Source: Porogramme epimiltina
Taxonomy: Eukaryota > Basidiomycota > Agaricomycetes > Polyporales > Polyporaceae
Direction of reading: 5' to 3'
NCBI GenBank assembly: GCA_900155495.1
Contig: FTLJ01000107.1
Location: forward strand, 34,494-98,493
Length of the DNA: 64,000 nucleotides
A program made the position numbers and the translations under genes. The notes under the pieces are model-generated. The model was not told the origin of the DNA. It searched no databases and saw only the letters and a program-made list of their open reading frames with translations. Below are positions 45,129 to 57,255 of this stretch, piece after piece. Each line of letters starts with the position of its first letter. The stretch's first letter is position 1.

Positions 45129-47220
45129 CTACCGCGCGTGGCACGCCGCCCGGAAGTCGCTCATACGCACGCCGAACACGACCAGCGGCGCCCACGCGAC
45201 GAGCAGGAGCGCGACGTGCTGCGTGCCGAGGGGCACGGGCTGGGCGTGCCGCCCAGCGATGTCGATCAGAGGGGAGACGGTCGCGAGGATCTGGGAGACG
45301 GCGGCGAGGAAGGCGAAGAGGAGGACGCGCCATACTTGTTTGCGCGCGTTGGGTATTGGGGGCTCCGTGAGCCCTGCGTCGTACGTCGAAACTGGAGAGG
45401 GGTGTCAGAACGCGAGCACCACACTACGCCACACCGAACAGAACAGAACAGAACGAGCGGGAGAAGAGAAGGAGGGAGTGCAAGGGGTGCGGAGACAGAG
45501 CGGGACGCACCATTCACGGGAGAAGGCCGCCGCGCCGCGCCCTCGAAGACGAGGTCCCGCGCGGGCGGGCGCACAAACTCGAGCTCGGACTTGACCGTCG
45601 CGCCGTCGTTGTCGATGTCGTTATCGTCCGCGCCCCGGATCCACCGCAGCGAGCCGCTCACGTCGTCTTCGTCGTCGTCGCCAGCGTGCGTCATCATCCC
45701 GTCCGTCTCGCGCTCCCTGCTGCGGCCCGAGGGCGCGCGGCCCCGCTCCCTGCGGGCAGGCAGCGCGCGCTCCGCCTGCCGCACGAGCGCCTTCTCCTCG
45801 CGGAGCCACGGCGCGGCGTCGTAGATGCGCTGCTCCGGCGCGTCGGGGTCGGGCGCGACCGCGACGGTCGCGGTGTGCGGGCCGTGGCCCTGGCCGTGCT
45901 CCTCGCGCGGCGTCGCGAACACGAGCGGGGACGGCGTGTGTCGGCTCGAGGCGCGGTCGGTCGAGCCCCGCGGCGAGGGCGGCTGCCACTGCCACTGGAA
46001 GGGAAGGTGGTAGCGCATGCCGTGTTTGAAGGCGCCGGGACTGACGGGGGCGCGGCCCGCGGCCATGCGCGCGCGGGCGGAGGCGGAGGAGAGGGACTCG
46101 GGCGGGGTGGGAATCGCCTCGGCGACGATGGTGCCGGAGGGCGTGAGGCTGCGGTTGTCCGCGCTGTGCCCGGAGGGGATGTGGATGAGCTCGGGCATGA
46201 GGTTCTGTTGCGGGGGCTCGTCGAAGCTCTTGGCTTCCTGCCAGTGGTGGTTGGGTTTGGATTTGGATTGTCGTCGGAGGGGCACCGGGGTGAAGAGGTC
46301 GTTGGAATGCGAGAATGAGCGGCTGTGACGGGGGGAATGAGCGTAAAACTTGAAGGCTGCGGCGCCTGTCATAAGGAAGGAGGGAAGAGCGAGGAGCAGC
46401 GGGACTCCAGCGTAACTGAAAACGCGGATCCTGTAGACACAATCAATACGATAGACCCGACGCTAGACAGATGCACTCACCAAACTGCGCTCGGAGTCGT
46501 CACGTCGCAATTCATTCCATCGGTGGGTTGGACAGCATTAAATCTCAGCGAGAGGGCAAGGTACGCGACGAACGCGGCCGCCGGTATGAGGGCTAACAGC
46601 AAGCAGGCTGGGTGCCATGCTCGGAATCCTCGGCTAAGCGAATGTGAGATCGCGGTCGGCAGGCAATCTACGGCGCGTAAATACGCACATGGAGGTCGGA
46701 CACGCGGGCATACCGCCCCACGGTCGCAGGATGGGCAAAGAGGTCGTTACGCTTATGTATGTTGTGAGCGAGGTCATTGCCGTCCAGGAGAGGCCGAGCA
46801 AGGCGGGTTGCGCTGAACAGATCGTCAGCTGTCGATCTGCGGCGTGGAATGTGGAGCGGCGCCCTGACACAACGTACCTGTGCAGAACGCCCGGGGCATC
46901 GAGAATGGATCCATATTCCAAATCATGCCTTCGCGCGCGCGCCCACTGGTCACCCTCCGAGCCCACTGATATCAAGAGGGGTACTCACCGAGACAGAAGA
47001 TACCCTGGAGAACGAAGTTGAGGAAGAGATATAACACAGGAATGAGGTAGCCGTCCAGCGCCTGCGCGAAAGCGGGGAGAGCAGCGAAGCTGCCCAGCAG
47101 GCCTGTGGGTTGCGAAAGGGAAAGATGAGCGGGGGAAAGACGGCGGCTCGAAAAAGGGGCGCGAGACAGACCTGAGAGGGAGAGGGAGAACCATGCCACC
47201 TTAATCCCGGAGGCGAGCAT
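45129..47220 (-). CDS. seven-transmembrane GPCR-like protein with long third loop
   Basis: Exons 47172-47220, 46989-47102, 46689-46812, 46481-46633, 45511-46430, 45129-45391; 1623 nt, 540 aa. Seven hydrophobic segments can be read: (1) VAWFSLSLSGLLGSFAALPA, (2) YLIPVLYLFLNFVLQGIFCL, (3) LLGLSWTAMTSLTTYIS, (4) CLLLALIPAAAFVAYLALSL, (5) GVPLLLALPSFLMTGAAAF, (6) VLLFAFLAAVSQILATV, (7) ALLLVAWAPLVVFGV. About 295 hydrophilic Ser/Pro/Arg/Asp-rich residues separate 5 and 6, as in fungal G-protein-coupled receptors with a large cytoplasmic loop. No exact receptor class is recognised, and segment 7 lacks the retinal Lys of opsins. The start of exon 3 (after a ~176-base intron) is the weakest boundary. 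A Cys follows helix 4 in CDVTTP, possibly for a disulphide. Confidence 0.68.
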
Positions 47221-48902
47221 GCCCTCGTCGCATGCAGGGGCGCCGCGGGACGGCTACGCGGTGGGCCAAACGTCAGTGGGTGGAGGTGGGAGGGAAGGAG
47301 GAGGAGGCCAGGGCATGGGCCCGATGGAGGCGTTGTGAGAAGATGATATGCCCTTGGACTCTCGGAGTGGCTCTCGCGCGCGGCTTCGTCCCATCACTCG
47401 CCTCGCCCGCATTTGGCTCGCTCGACCCCGATCTTGGACAGGCTTTGGGCGTTTCGCGCGCGCTAGCGGCGTCTAAAGCCGCCATCACGCCCGTCGATAA
47501 CTCTACAGAAGCCTACCCACGCTCATATCAGCGCTCAATTGAGCCCTCGCCCACGTCCGTCCGTCTGTCGGTCTGTCGCCGCTCGCCTGGACAGCGCCCC
47601 AGCGGTTTCGAGCGATATGTTGGGGCTGCGGCCTCTATTCGAGAAAACAGCCTCGGTCTTCTGGCGCAGCATCATCCGTTCTAGCGCGGATGAGTGCAAG
47701 ATCCCCGGTCTCAGGGCGTGCGGACCGACTTCGGGACGGACACTGCCGGGACCCCGTAGCCCTCGCGGTGCCAACGCGGCGACCGAGGGGGAAACAGCCT
47801 CCGAAAAGCCAATCACCGCTGTCCAGTCGCTCTCGGGGTCCCACGCGAGGCAGCCGACCGGGCACCGGGAGCGCCCACGACAGCCCTCCCGGCTCGCTGT
47901 CGAGGGAAAACGCATCAGCTTTTGCGAGAGCAGCACATGAGACAAGATTTTAGTGCGTACGCTTTCCCCTTCCAGCAACTCCCCTACGAGTCATCCCCAC
48001 GCCGATTCGAGCTATCGCAGGCATTGTGCCGGAACCTTTCCAAGCACAGGCATCCAGACTGCTCAAACAGTCCTCCCCCGTTTCTCCGCCGCCATGTGCG
48101 ATTCGCTTCGCGCGTTCGAGAGAACATGCCCAATAGCCGACGTTTAGGGGGGTCCCGAGGGAAGCCCAAGAAGCTGATTTGTGTTGCTAGCTTCTAGTGG
48201 GCCCTCGACTCAAACGTCGGCGCACCACTTACACCCACTCTGCGTACTGCGTGCAATAGTACGTGGTTCGCCGGGCACTGACCGCGCTGCGCGATCTGGA
48301 CGTTATCCCTTTTCCACATCCCTCAGGCTGCACACCACCCACGCTAACTTATCAGCAGCGCGTCATGATTGATGGCTCTCATCTTTGAGTTTTGTACTAG
48401 GCGCTCACCGTTCAGCCACTTGACAACGGTGCGTCTACGAACTGCGGCGTTCTCTAGCAGGTCTTACCGGCTACATAACCGTAGGGGAAATTGGCGGCGA
48501 GAAGTTTCATTACGGCAGTCCGCAGTGTCTAGACCAAGCCGCTGTGGACGCTGGTTGTGGCCGTAAAGCCACGGAGGGAACGAGCCTTATTCCTGTACGA
48601 ATGCCGGCTCATCGCACATCCACTGTGGGCACACTGATGATTGCGAATATAGAACTCACAACACGGAACAAACTGTCGCTATGGCCCGGACCACCGGAGG
48701 ATCCATCATGGCCTATCACCATCCCGGATCGGCGCACTTAGATCGCTCTTTATGGTCAGCGGCGAACGACCTAGCCCCCGAAACATGAAACAGAGGAACG
48801 GCGAACAAACGTTCAGTTGTGTCTCCTAGTACGCAACACGTGCATGTTTCAAGCCTCTTCAAGCAACTAGTCCTCCGCCGCCTGCTGAGCTTCCACCACC
48901 CC
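47221..48902. other. spacer between 7TM and PTEN-type genes
   Basis: No supported exon. It should contain the promoter of the 7TM gene (left part) and the 3' end of the PTEN-type gene (right part). Open frames here overlap on both strands and lack motifs. Confidence 0.45.
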
Positions 48903-51194
48903 TCAGCTTCCCCCCGCTGCCGCGGGCAGCGCCACAGCAATGCCGGTCGGCTCCTCCCTTCCCTCTGCGATATCCGCACTGGTCGCGCGCGCAGGCGGAT
49001 CGACCGCGTCGGCCGCCTCGGGGCACCACTCCATCGACACGGCGACGTCGACGACGTTCGCGCCGATGCCCACCGGGAAATCGAGCTCCTTGCGGGTGAG
49101 GACGAACGTTGTGCCGCGCTGCGCGTCCGCGCGCGGGTGGTGCATGTGGAACGTGGGGACGAACCAAAACCACCCCATGAAGACCTGGCGACGGGGCGGA
49201 TGCGCAGCGGCGACGGCGCCATGAGGTGTGCGCCAGACGCGATACGCTGGCGGTCAGTGGGAGCGGACAACGTTAGTGGCGACGCGCGCAGGCTCACCTG
49301 ACCGAGATAGAGTTTCACGCGGACCTCCCTGTGGGCGTCGAGGACGACGCCACCATCACCGTTGAGCATCTGGCTGGTGACGTCGTACAGGGACGGGTCG
49401 TCGGCCTCGAGGGCGGCATCGGCGCTGGTCTCCTCGAGCCCCTGGCTGCTCGGGAGGGCGGTGATGTTGTCGCGGATGAGCTGCCACTTGTCTCCGGTCA
49501 ACGGACGCAGGGCGTATGTCTCGATCTTGCCGTGCTGTTGGGTGCACGCAATGACAAACGGTGAGCGATCGATCAGTCCACCCTCCATCTCAACAGGCAG
49601 CACTCACCTCGTCCGATGCCTCCTTCTTGACGTCCTCGTCCTTCACAGGCCCCATGCGCGCGAAGCTGCGCACCATCTTCGCGCTGTCCCACCTCCCGTC
49701 CGCAAACACGTCCCCGATCGCCTCGCCGTCGAGCACGCCCGAGCCGGGGCGGCGCACGCCCATGTCCGCCTCGGGCGTGCCGTCGCGCGTGTGCCGCTCC
49801 CAACGTTCGAGGGCACCGACGAGGTCGTCGTCGTACCGCGCGAGCGACGCCCACACGCCGCTCGCCGCGCGCGCCTCGCCCCTGCGCCGCGCGGCGCCGT
49901 CGAGCAGCGCGTTCGCCGCGCGCACGAGCCCGCCCTTGAGCCCGCCGAGCTCGCGCATGCGCAGCCGGATCTCGGTGAGGCGCACCTTGGGCGCGGGTCG
50001 CGCATGCTCGGCGCGGTCGGGGCTGAGGGACCAGAAGCCGGGCGGGGCTTGGTGCGCGAGGACGAGCGACCAGTAGTAGAGCCAACGGCGCTGGCTCGGG
50101 ATACTGACGCCCTGCTTGAGCTTGGAGGAGGGTGAAGAGGGGCGGCGCATGCGGCGGGAGGTGTGCAGCTGGAGCACGTGGCTGAGGCTGTTTGTCGTTT
50201 CTTTGCGCGTGGAGGGTGTTTGAGAGCTGGCCGCGTTCGACGCGCTGTCGCTCGGGGGCTGTGACGGCGCGCCGCTGGCTAGTGTCGGGCCGCCGTCCGA
50301 CAGCTCGAGCTTGACGAGGTCTTCGTCGTCCTCTTCGAGCTGTGTGGTGTCCCCGACGAGCTCGGCGGCGGCCTCGTCCGCCGGCATCGCGTTCATGACC
50401 TGTTCGGCCGCTGCCTTGGCACGCTCTTTCGCTGTCAGGCTGCGCGCGAGCTGGGGTGCGCTCGGCGCGACGTTGAGCGTGAGGAGGTACGCGCACGCCA
50501 TCGTCCCTGAACGCCCCTTTCCCGCTGTAGCGGGTCGCGTGAGATTCCTCCGTGACGCGACGACGCGAGTCCGATTGGTGGAGCTGACCTTTGCAGTGCA
50601 GGACGGCCACGCGGTCTGCGGAGCCATCGAGCCAGACACGGATTTCGCGCGCCACCAACGGAAGAATGGCGAGTGGTGGTGCGCTGTGAGAGGTCGAAGT
50701 CAGCGCCTCGGACATGAGAACGGATGCGGACAGATAAATGTTGCGTCGTCGACAGTGCTCTGAGCACGATTGTCGCTGAAAGCACTGGGATGTTCGCACA
50801 GCGTCTAACGGTGTCGTTGACTCGGAAAACGTTCTGTACTTACTGATGGTCGGGAAACGGGTACCTGCTCACCCTTCCGTCAAAGACGCTCGTGGGGTAC
50901 GTGTTCTCTTTGATAGGGCAAAAGTTGAACACCCAGAAGTTCTTGCCATGGTGGTGCTCGAGAAACTTCTTCGCGTCTTCCCTACGATTGCGATAGAGGC
51001 CTTCAAGGCCAATCGCTGGGTATCCCATTACCATCACATGGTCCGTGATATATGCGAGGTCTTTATCGAGCACGGGCCATGAGTTGTGTTCGATTCACCG
51101 CGAACCGACGGAACGTACCGAGTTCGAGTTCAAGTTCATTGTCCTTGTGCCGTGCCTTGTTGCCCGACACAAGCCGTCGAATGTAGTCGCCCAT
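48903..51194 (-). CDS. PTEN: PTEN-type phosphoinositide 3-phosphatase with C2 domain
   Basis: Exons 51119-51194, 50844-51060, 50589-50683, 49608-50524, 49298-49534, 48903-49184; 1824 nt, 607 aa (human PTEN is 403). PTEN removes the 3-phosphate of PI(3,4,5)P3 at the plasma membrane. The N-terminus MGDYIRRLVSGNKARH matches the PTEN membrane-binding start. YITDHVMVMGYPA and GLEGLYRN follow; the general-acid Asp is D96 in PFPDHH, and the P-loop HCKAGKGRSG (127-136) keeps the Cys, both Lys and the Arg needed for PIP3. The intron after exon 3 splits the P-loop. GVSIPSQRRWLYYWS (from ~269) closes the phosphatase domain about 100 residues later than in human PTEN because of an acidic Ser-rich insertion. 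A C2-like domain (VRVKLYLGQVFMGWFWF, TFVLTRKELDFP) ends the protein. Confidence 0.92.
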
Positions 51195-52062
51195 GAAGTG
51201 TGTATGAACGCCAATACGCGCTTGTGCACGGTGGGAGTCGGCTTTGTGGGGAGCGCGGTGACGGGGCGGACGTATGGGTGGCCCATCGATGAGGTCATCG
51301 CGGCCCGGCCATCGTTCAGCCACTCCACTAAGCCCCTGGGCGTTTACACCATCTTCCTAAATAGGTAATTCTTCAGGATTAATACATCCGTTCGCGGGCG
51401 CTGATCGATATCCACTAGACTTCCCCGCGGCGAAGCAGTGCAAAGTCAAGGTTCGATTTTGCATGCAGTCGTCTCCACCGGCGTACGAAGGATCATCGGT
51501 GCCTGGCGTTGTCTGTCAGCGCACAATTCCCCTCCAAGACCTTGACATTCTCAGCCCCACTCCAAGGAAAACATCGTCTTCGCTGCCATAATGGCGTCGT
51601 CAGAAGAAAGTAGTAACACGAAAAGGGGTCAGTTTATCCTCCCCAATCTTTTGAGTGGCAGGAACCTATAGACTAAATCATGGCTCACGGTCCTATTGAC
51701 GCTACTTAGGGCATACGTTGCTCCGTTAATCAAAGGGGATAGAAGCCTAGACTTCATGCGCATCTAGAGCCCTGTCCCCGTATCTGCCCGGGTGCGACGG
51801 GAACGCAATGGACGTGGATGAGCGGGGCTGCTCCGGACGACAAAGTCGTAAGCACCATGTGCAAACATTCCCTTGGTACGCCTGACATTCTCACTGCCTA
51901 GTTTATTTTCCATAGAGAATCAAAGGCTATGTCTGCGATCAAGTGCTAAATGCAAGTAGTAGCCTCATACGGTGATATCAGAGAACAATATATATACGTC
52001 GTCTTCCAGCGGCAGAGACCCAGCTCCCAGCCTCACTTCGTTTCCCCAGTATCTACTCGAAC
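51195..52062. other. divergent intergenic region, PTEN-type / monooxygenase 1
   Basis: Holds the promoters of two divergent genes. A TATATATA box lies at 51989-51996. No coding exon seen. Confidence 0.5.
51989..51996 (+). promoter_or_regulatory. TATA box of monooxygenase 1
   Basis: TATATATA about 67-74 bases before the start codon at 52063. The two tandem paralogs have a TATA element at nearly the same distance. Confidence 0.6.
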
Positions 52063-54267
52063 ATGGCCGAGAAAAATGACATACTCCCTATCCTCATCGT
52101 AGGTTCCACCGTTTCATCGAAGTTGCCAGCCTTTCTTATATTTGCCTGTACAGGTTGGTGCAGGTCCCGCGGGCCTCGCAGCTGCGCTCACCCTGGCACA
52201 GAACGGGGTCCGTTTCCGTATCATCGACAAGACCTCCCAATTCCACCGGCTAGCCCGCGGCACTGGGCTTCATGTGAGTACCCGAACATCACCGGACCCA
52301 CGTGTACTACAATTGTAGGATCCGTGCATGGCCATGGCAGTCACGGACGCTCGAGATGTTCCACTTCCTCGGTATTCTTCCCGACGCACTGAAAACTGGG
52401 GGCCCGGTTCCGACGATGCGCTCCTACAAACTGCCAGGAGGTACAGAAGTACTCCGGACGTGGGGCATGGTCGAGGAGAAACAAGCCACTCCTGACAGAC
52501 CATACGTAAGTACCTGAGTTTACGACGATATGAGGTCAGCGCAGCATTGACTGACGTACCATTTACCGTCCAGACGGATTTGATGATGAGCCAGTACCTC
52601 ACCGAGGGGATATTCCGCGACCATCTCGCAAAGTATGGCGTGAAGGTAGAGCTACGCACCGAACCGGAGTTGGTCGAGCAAGACGAAAGCGGAATGAATG
52701 TAACGCTGAAGAAGGTCGATGAAGCTGGGAACGAGTCCCTTGAAAGTATCAAAGTAGGCTGCATCATCGGTGCAGATGGCGCCAGAGGTAAGACCGCGCC
52801 AAATAGCGAATAATGCAATCGCCAGCCACTGACTAGTACTGGTAGGGGTCATGCGTAAATGCATAGGAGCTACGTTTGAGGGGCTGACCAAGGATGCGGA
52901 CGGTCAAGTGTGGGCTGAATGCGTCGCTGAAGGGCAGACCAGCGATGTAAGTTTGTTTTAGCTGCCACTCTCGTTACCATTATAGCTGACTCTCGGACCA
53001 GTTCTGGCACGTGTGGTCTGAACCGGGTAAATTCACGTAAGTACCGCATATACCATCGTTGTTCTCTGTTTGACCCACAATTGTTCTAGTATAACCATGA
53101 GACCGAAGCCAGATGGACCGGGGATGTTCCACATGGGTATAATGGGAATGAACTTCGACCCTGTGGATCTGGTCGACCAAACCAAGTTCATCGACTTCTT
53201 CTACGAAGCAACGGGCCGTAAGGACATCACCTTTAAGGAAGTGGAGACCATAACCTATTGGAAGTAAGCTGTTAAGATACGAAGTGCAGCTCGTGGCCTG
53301 ATATATGACATAGGCCTAAGATGAGAAAGGCGAACAAATTCGCGGAAGGCAGAATCTTTATTGTTGGAGGTCTGTTTCATCTCGGATATCATTATGAACG
53401 ACATGTTTACCGAGCGACGATGCTTCTAGACGCTGCTCATGTTCATTCACCGACCGGCGGTCAAGGCTTAAACACGAGTGTACAGGATTCGGTACGCACA
53501 TCCTGTTTATATCCGTCGCATATGATGTTCACGTTCACATCTAGTTCAATCTCTCTTGGAAGCTGGCCTTGGCATGCAAGGGCATAGCAAATCCCTCGCT
53601 TCTCGACTCGTTCCAGATCGAGCGGCTCCCTGTTGTCGCTCAGATGCTTGTCAAGACGAGCAACCTCTACACGCACGGCGTTGTCGCAAGGACTGTCGAT
53701 GATGTGGAGAAGAGTACAAGCGGCAGTGGCTTCCTCCAGTGGCGCGATCGCGCCCTTTCAATGCTCGACGTCAACTACCGCTGGAGCCCGGTTGTTTTCG
53801 ATGAGCGCGGGACCCAAGGGCGAGACGAGAACGACATGAAGGCGCTTGCGTACCAAGGGTACGGGCCGGAGGACGGTGTCCACGCAGGAGACAGAGCACC
53901 TGACGCTCCCGGTCTAGTCGCCGCATCTGGGGAGGAGTCTTCGTTATTCCATATCTTCAAGCCATTCCTCCACACGGTCTTGATATTCCCATCAGGAGAA
54001 GAAGGAGTCGCTGATGCCGTAGAAGCCGCGCGGAACTGTCCTCCGGGAACCGCACAGGTCGTTATCATCGGAAGCACGAACATCCCCTCCGCGGTACATG
54101 GTACGACGGTATACCACGATCGGCAAGGTACTGCATGGAATGCGTACCATATTGCCCAAGGGACCTTCGCGGTTGTGGTGGTGAGGCCTGACGCATACGT
54201 TGGGGCATTCGTATATGGTAGCGTGGGGCTCCAGAGTTACTTCGCAAAGATTTTCAAGACGACATAA
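52063..54267 (+). CDS. FAD-dependent aromatic (phenol-type) monooxygenase, tandem copy 1
   Basis: Ten exons: 52063-52098, 52154-52273, 52341-52505, 52574-52787, 52846-52946, 53002-53036, 53090-53263, 53314-53369, 53430-53491, 53545-54267; 1686 nt, 561 aa. Class A flavin hydroxylases add one oxygen to phenolic rings using NAD(P)H and O2. The N-terminal Rossmann motif is IVGAGPAGLAAALTLAQNG, split by the first intron. The second FAD motif VGCIIGADGAR and the third, GDAAHVHSPTGGQGLN, are intact. The last ~180 residues (exon 10) form the thioredoxin-fold C-terminal domain of phenol hydroxylases (AGDRAPDAPGL, VVVVRPDAYVGAF). No signal peptide; probably cytosolic. The gene is first of three co-oriented paralogs with the same exon phases. 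Substrate unknown. Confidence 0.93.
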
Positions 54268-55048
54268 CGTATGGAAGATTCGGGTGAGTGTGTTGGTCAG
54301 GTCGTGGGGCCTGTAGTCAGCACGGTTGTAGTATGTACCGTAGAAGATACCGTTAAGACACGCGCAATAGTACACATGAAACTCCTCGCCCACCGTCGGT
54401 CTGCGCGTACATTTCGTCGCTGCGACGGATGGAGTAGCTCAATGTAAACCGCGTTTTAGGCCGCCGACCATGATCCATGATCATTAATAGGAAGGGTCGT
54501 GACCAATAAAGGTGTCATCGGACCAGCCCTGCCGGCGTCAAAGTGGCAAGTTGAACCCGAAGATGCGTTTGAGCCGACGTGAAGCAGTCAGCCTGAAGCG
54601 CTTAATAATGAGCAAGCGATCCACTTGCTCTCCGCCAAGAGTCTAGATTAGCTCTACGTCTGAACCCAGACATGGAGGGGCCTTTGTGACGAACTGTGCA
54701 ATCATTACAGAGAAAACCACAGTGTTACACAGCCGACGGTCGCCTAAAGTTCTCCATGCGCGTGCGTCGGACGCGTACTCATGTGAAGCCGATACCGGAG
54801 TTACGATGGCTACTTGTAGTGTAGTGAATACTGTTGTGCCCAGAACTTATCGAAGAGACCAATCTGACATATCTTGATTTGTCGGCGCATCCTACACGGT
54901 CTCACAGCCGTCCACACGAGACACAAATTCCATAGCTCTACGCGTATCGCTAGGGAAGGCATTCGGAACGCAGCTAAGTATAAAGCTGGTGCGGGAGAGG
55001 ACTCACAGCAGCATCACACTCTTCCCATATTTCACCTTCACCCCAGCC
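54268..55048. other. intergenic region before monooxygenase 2
   Basis: Downstream region of copy 1 and promoter of copy 2; no coding signal. A TATAAA element is at 54979-54984. Confidence 0.5.
54979..54984 (+). promoter_or_regulatory. TATA box of monooxygenase 2
   Basis: TATAAA about 65-70 bases before the start codon at 55049, the same spacing as in the neighbouring paralogs. Confidence 0.65.
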
Positions 55049-57255
55049 ATGACTGTCACCACCTCTCCAGTTCTCATCGTAAGTGTCCACTTCTTCAAGT
55101 CAAGCGGCGAAGGAAGTGACTGACGAGCCATTCTTAGATCGGCGCAGGACCTAGTGGTCTTACCGCAGCTCTGGCACTGGCAAAGAACAAAGTCCCTGTA
55201 CGCATCATCGACAAGGCACCCGAGTTTCATAAGATGACGCGGGGCGCTGGTCTGCATGTACGTTCGAGTTAGCCACTTCTGGGATTTCCCAACCCGTTAT
55301 ATACTTACCACTCGACCCCAGCCTAAGACATTGGAGATATTCCGGTTCCTCGGCGTATTGGATGACATCTTCAGCTTCTCCTCGCCGCTGATGCCAATGC
55401 AATCATACAAGTTGCCTGGAGGGACTGAAGTTGAGCGCAGCTGGACTCTTCTACACGTGGAACCATCAACCTCGGACAGGCCTTACGTACGTTTCGTATC
55501 GCACGCTCCCTCGTTTAAGGACCAATTATAACAGGTCCTTCTCCCAGACTGTGGTTTCTGTGAGCCAGTACTTGACAGAAGGGGTCCTGCGCAAACATCT
55601 CGCAGCCCACGGCGTCCACGTTGAACTCGGAACCGAACCGATATCAGTCGAGCAGGACCCAGAGGGCATAACAGTGACCTTGAAGAAAACCGGAGTGGAT
55701 GGGAAAGAAAGTACGGAAACGTGTCGGGCAGCGTACATCGTAGGCGCGGATGGGGCTAGAGGTGAGCGTTAGCAGAGAAAGAGTAATCGAGCCCATACTC
55801 ACTTTGAACATTACGTGCAGGGCATTCGCGCAAGTACATAGGCGCAACTTTCGAGGGTGAGACGAGAGACGCGGACGGCCAGGTTTGGGCGGAGTGCGCA
55901 CTTGAGGGCGATTATGGGTTTGGTCTTGATGTGAGTAGATGTGCAGCCCTCTTTGTTCATCTGCTGAGTGCACCGCATTATTCCAGCATTGGCACGTCTG
56001 GACGCAGCCCGGAAAAGTCACGTATGTTATTTGTACCTTTCGTGGAGTTCCACCTATATGTGTGCTCAAACACTTTTGACAGCATCTCTTGCCGCCCCAA
56101 GGTGGAAGGAGGATACCATGTCGGCTTAATCTGCACGGGTTTCGACCCGGTGGACTTGGTGGACCCTTCGAAGTACAAAGACTTCTTCTACGAGGTGACT
56201 GGTCGCAAGGACATCGTGTTCAAGGGCATGTCGACGCCGGTACTTTGGAAGTTAGTAATGCCATCATTGAAATCAAAGACTGGACATACCTCTGATCATT
56301 TTTAGGCCGAAGATGAGAATGGTCAACAAGTTCTCTGAAGGAAGGATTTTTGTAGCTGGTGGTATGTGATTCCGTCGTCTTGAGTGACCCCGATGTTTAA
56401 TAACGTTGGTGTAGACGTTGCCCATGTCCATTCTCCAACGGGGGGTCAAGGCCTAAACACTAGCGTCCAAGACTCAGTAAGGCACCACGAACCTGTTAAC
56501 GAGTATATCATCGCTGATGTCCCACACAGTTCAACGCGGCTTGGAAGATTGCCTTAGCTTACAAAGGTCTCGCGTCTCCGGACCTTCTCGCGACATACAC
56601 AGAGGAGCGCGTGCCCGTCGTCGCGCAGATGCTTGGCGCTACGACGAATCTCTACGAGAAGATTGTCAAGTCAGTCGTTCAGCAGGATAACAAGGAGAGC
56701 GGGATCCTACAATGGCGGAACCGCGCCCTGACCCTGCTGGAGGTCAACTATCGTTTCAGCCCTGTGGTTTTCGACGCCCGCGGGAACGAGGGCCGGAGCC
56801 AGGACGAGATGAAGGCACTCGCGTATCAAGGGTACGGCCCCGACGGCGGCGTCCGAGCCGGAGATCGCGCTCCGGAAGCGCCTGGACTCGTCGACGTGGC
56901 GGGGAACGAGACCTCGCTGTTTGCGATCTTCAGGCCGGACATGCACACGATCGTGCTATTCGCCGAGGAAGCGGGCAGCGAGCGCAACGAGGTCATGGCG
57001 GTGGCCGAGAAGACACAGTCGTTCCCGGCAGGGACTGTCCAAACGGTCATCCTTGCCCGACAAGACGCCTCCGTCGTGGCCCTGGGAGAAACGAAGGTGT
57101 ATCAGGATCGAGACGGGTTGGCTACGCGCGCATACCACACTCATGGTGACGCACCCAAGATCGTTGTGGTGAGGCCGGATGGTTATATTGGGGCATTCGC
57201 GTATGACGTGGAAGGCGTTCGGAACTACTTTTCCCGGGTCTTCAGGACGGCGTAA
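55049..57255 (+). CDS. FAD-dependent aromatic (phenol-type) monooxygenase, tandem copy 2
   Basis: Ten exons: 55049-55078, 55138-55257, 55322-55486, 55548-55761, 55821-55930, 55987-56021, 56083-56250, 56306-56361, 56415-56476, 56530-57255; 1686 nt, 561 aa. Exon phases match copies 1 and 3. The Rossmann motif reads LIIGAGPSGLTAALALAKN and the second FAD motif YIVGADGAR. The third FAD motif is GDVAHVHSPTGGQGLN: the usual Ala after GD is Val, a mild change next to the flavin. LPGGTEVERSW and TGRKDIVFK are shared family blocks. The thioredoxin-like C-terminal domain (AGDRAPEAPGL, VVVRPDGYIGAF) is complete. The upstream acceptor of exon 4 was chosen as CCCAG at 55543-55547 by alignment with the neighbours; an alternative CAG lies nearby. 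Probable phenol-type hydroxylase, substrate unknown. Confidence 0.93.

Noticed and set aside
49211..49246. Extra exon between the last two exons of the PTEN-type gene
   Set aside because: An alternative acceptor at a CCAG near 49247 would add coding sequence but puts the following VFMGWFWF block out of frame; a single longer intron keeps the C2 strand continuous.
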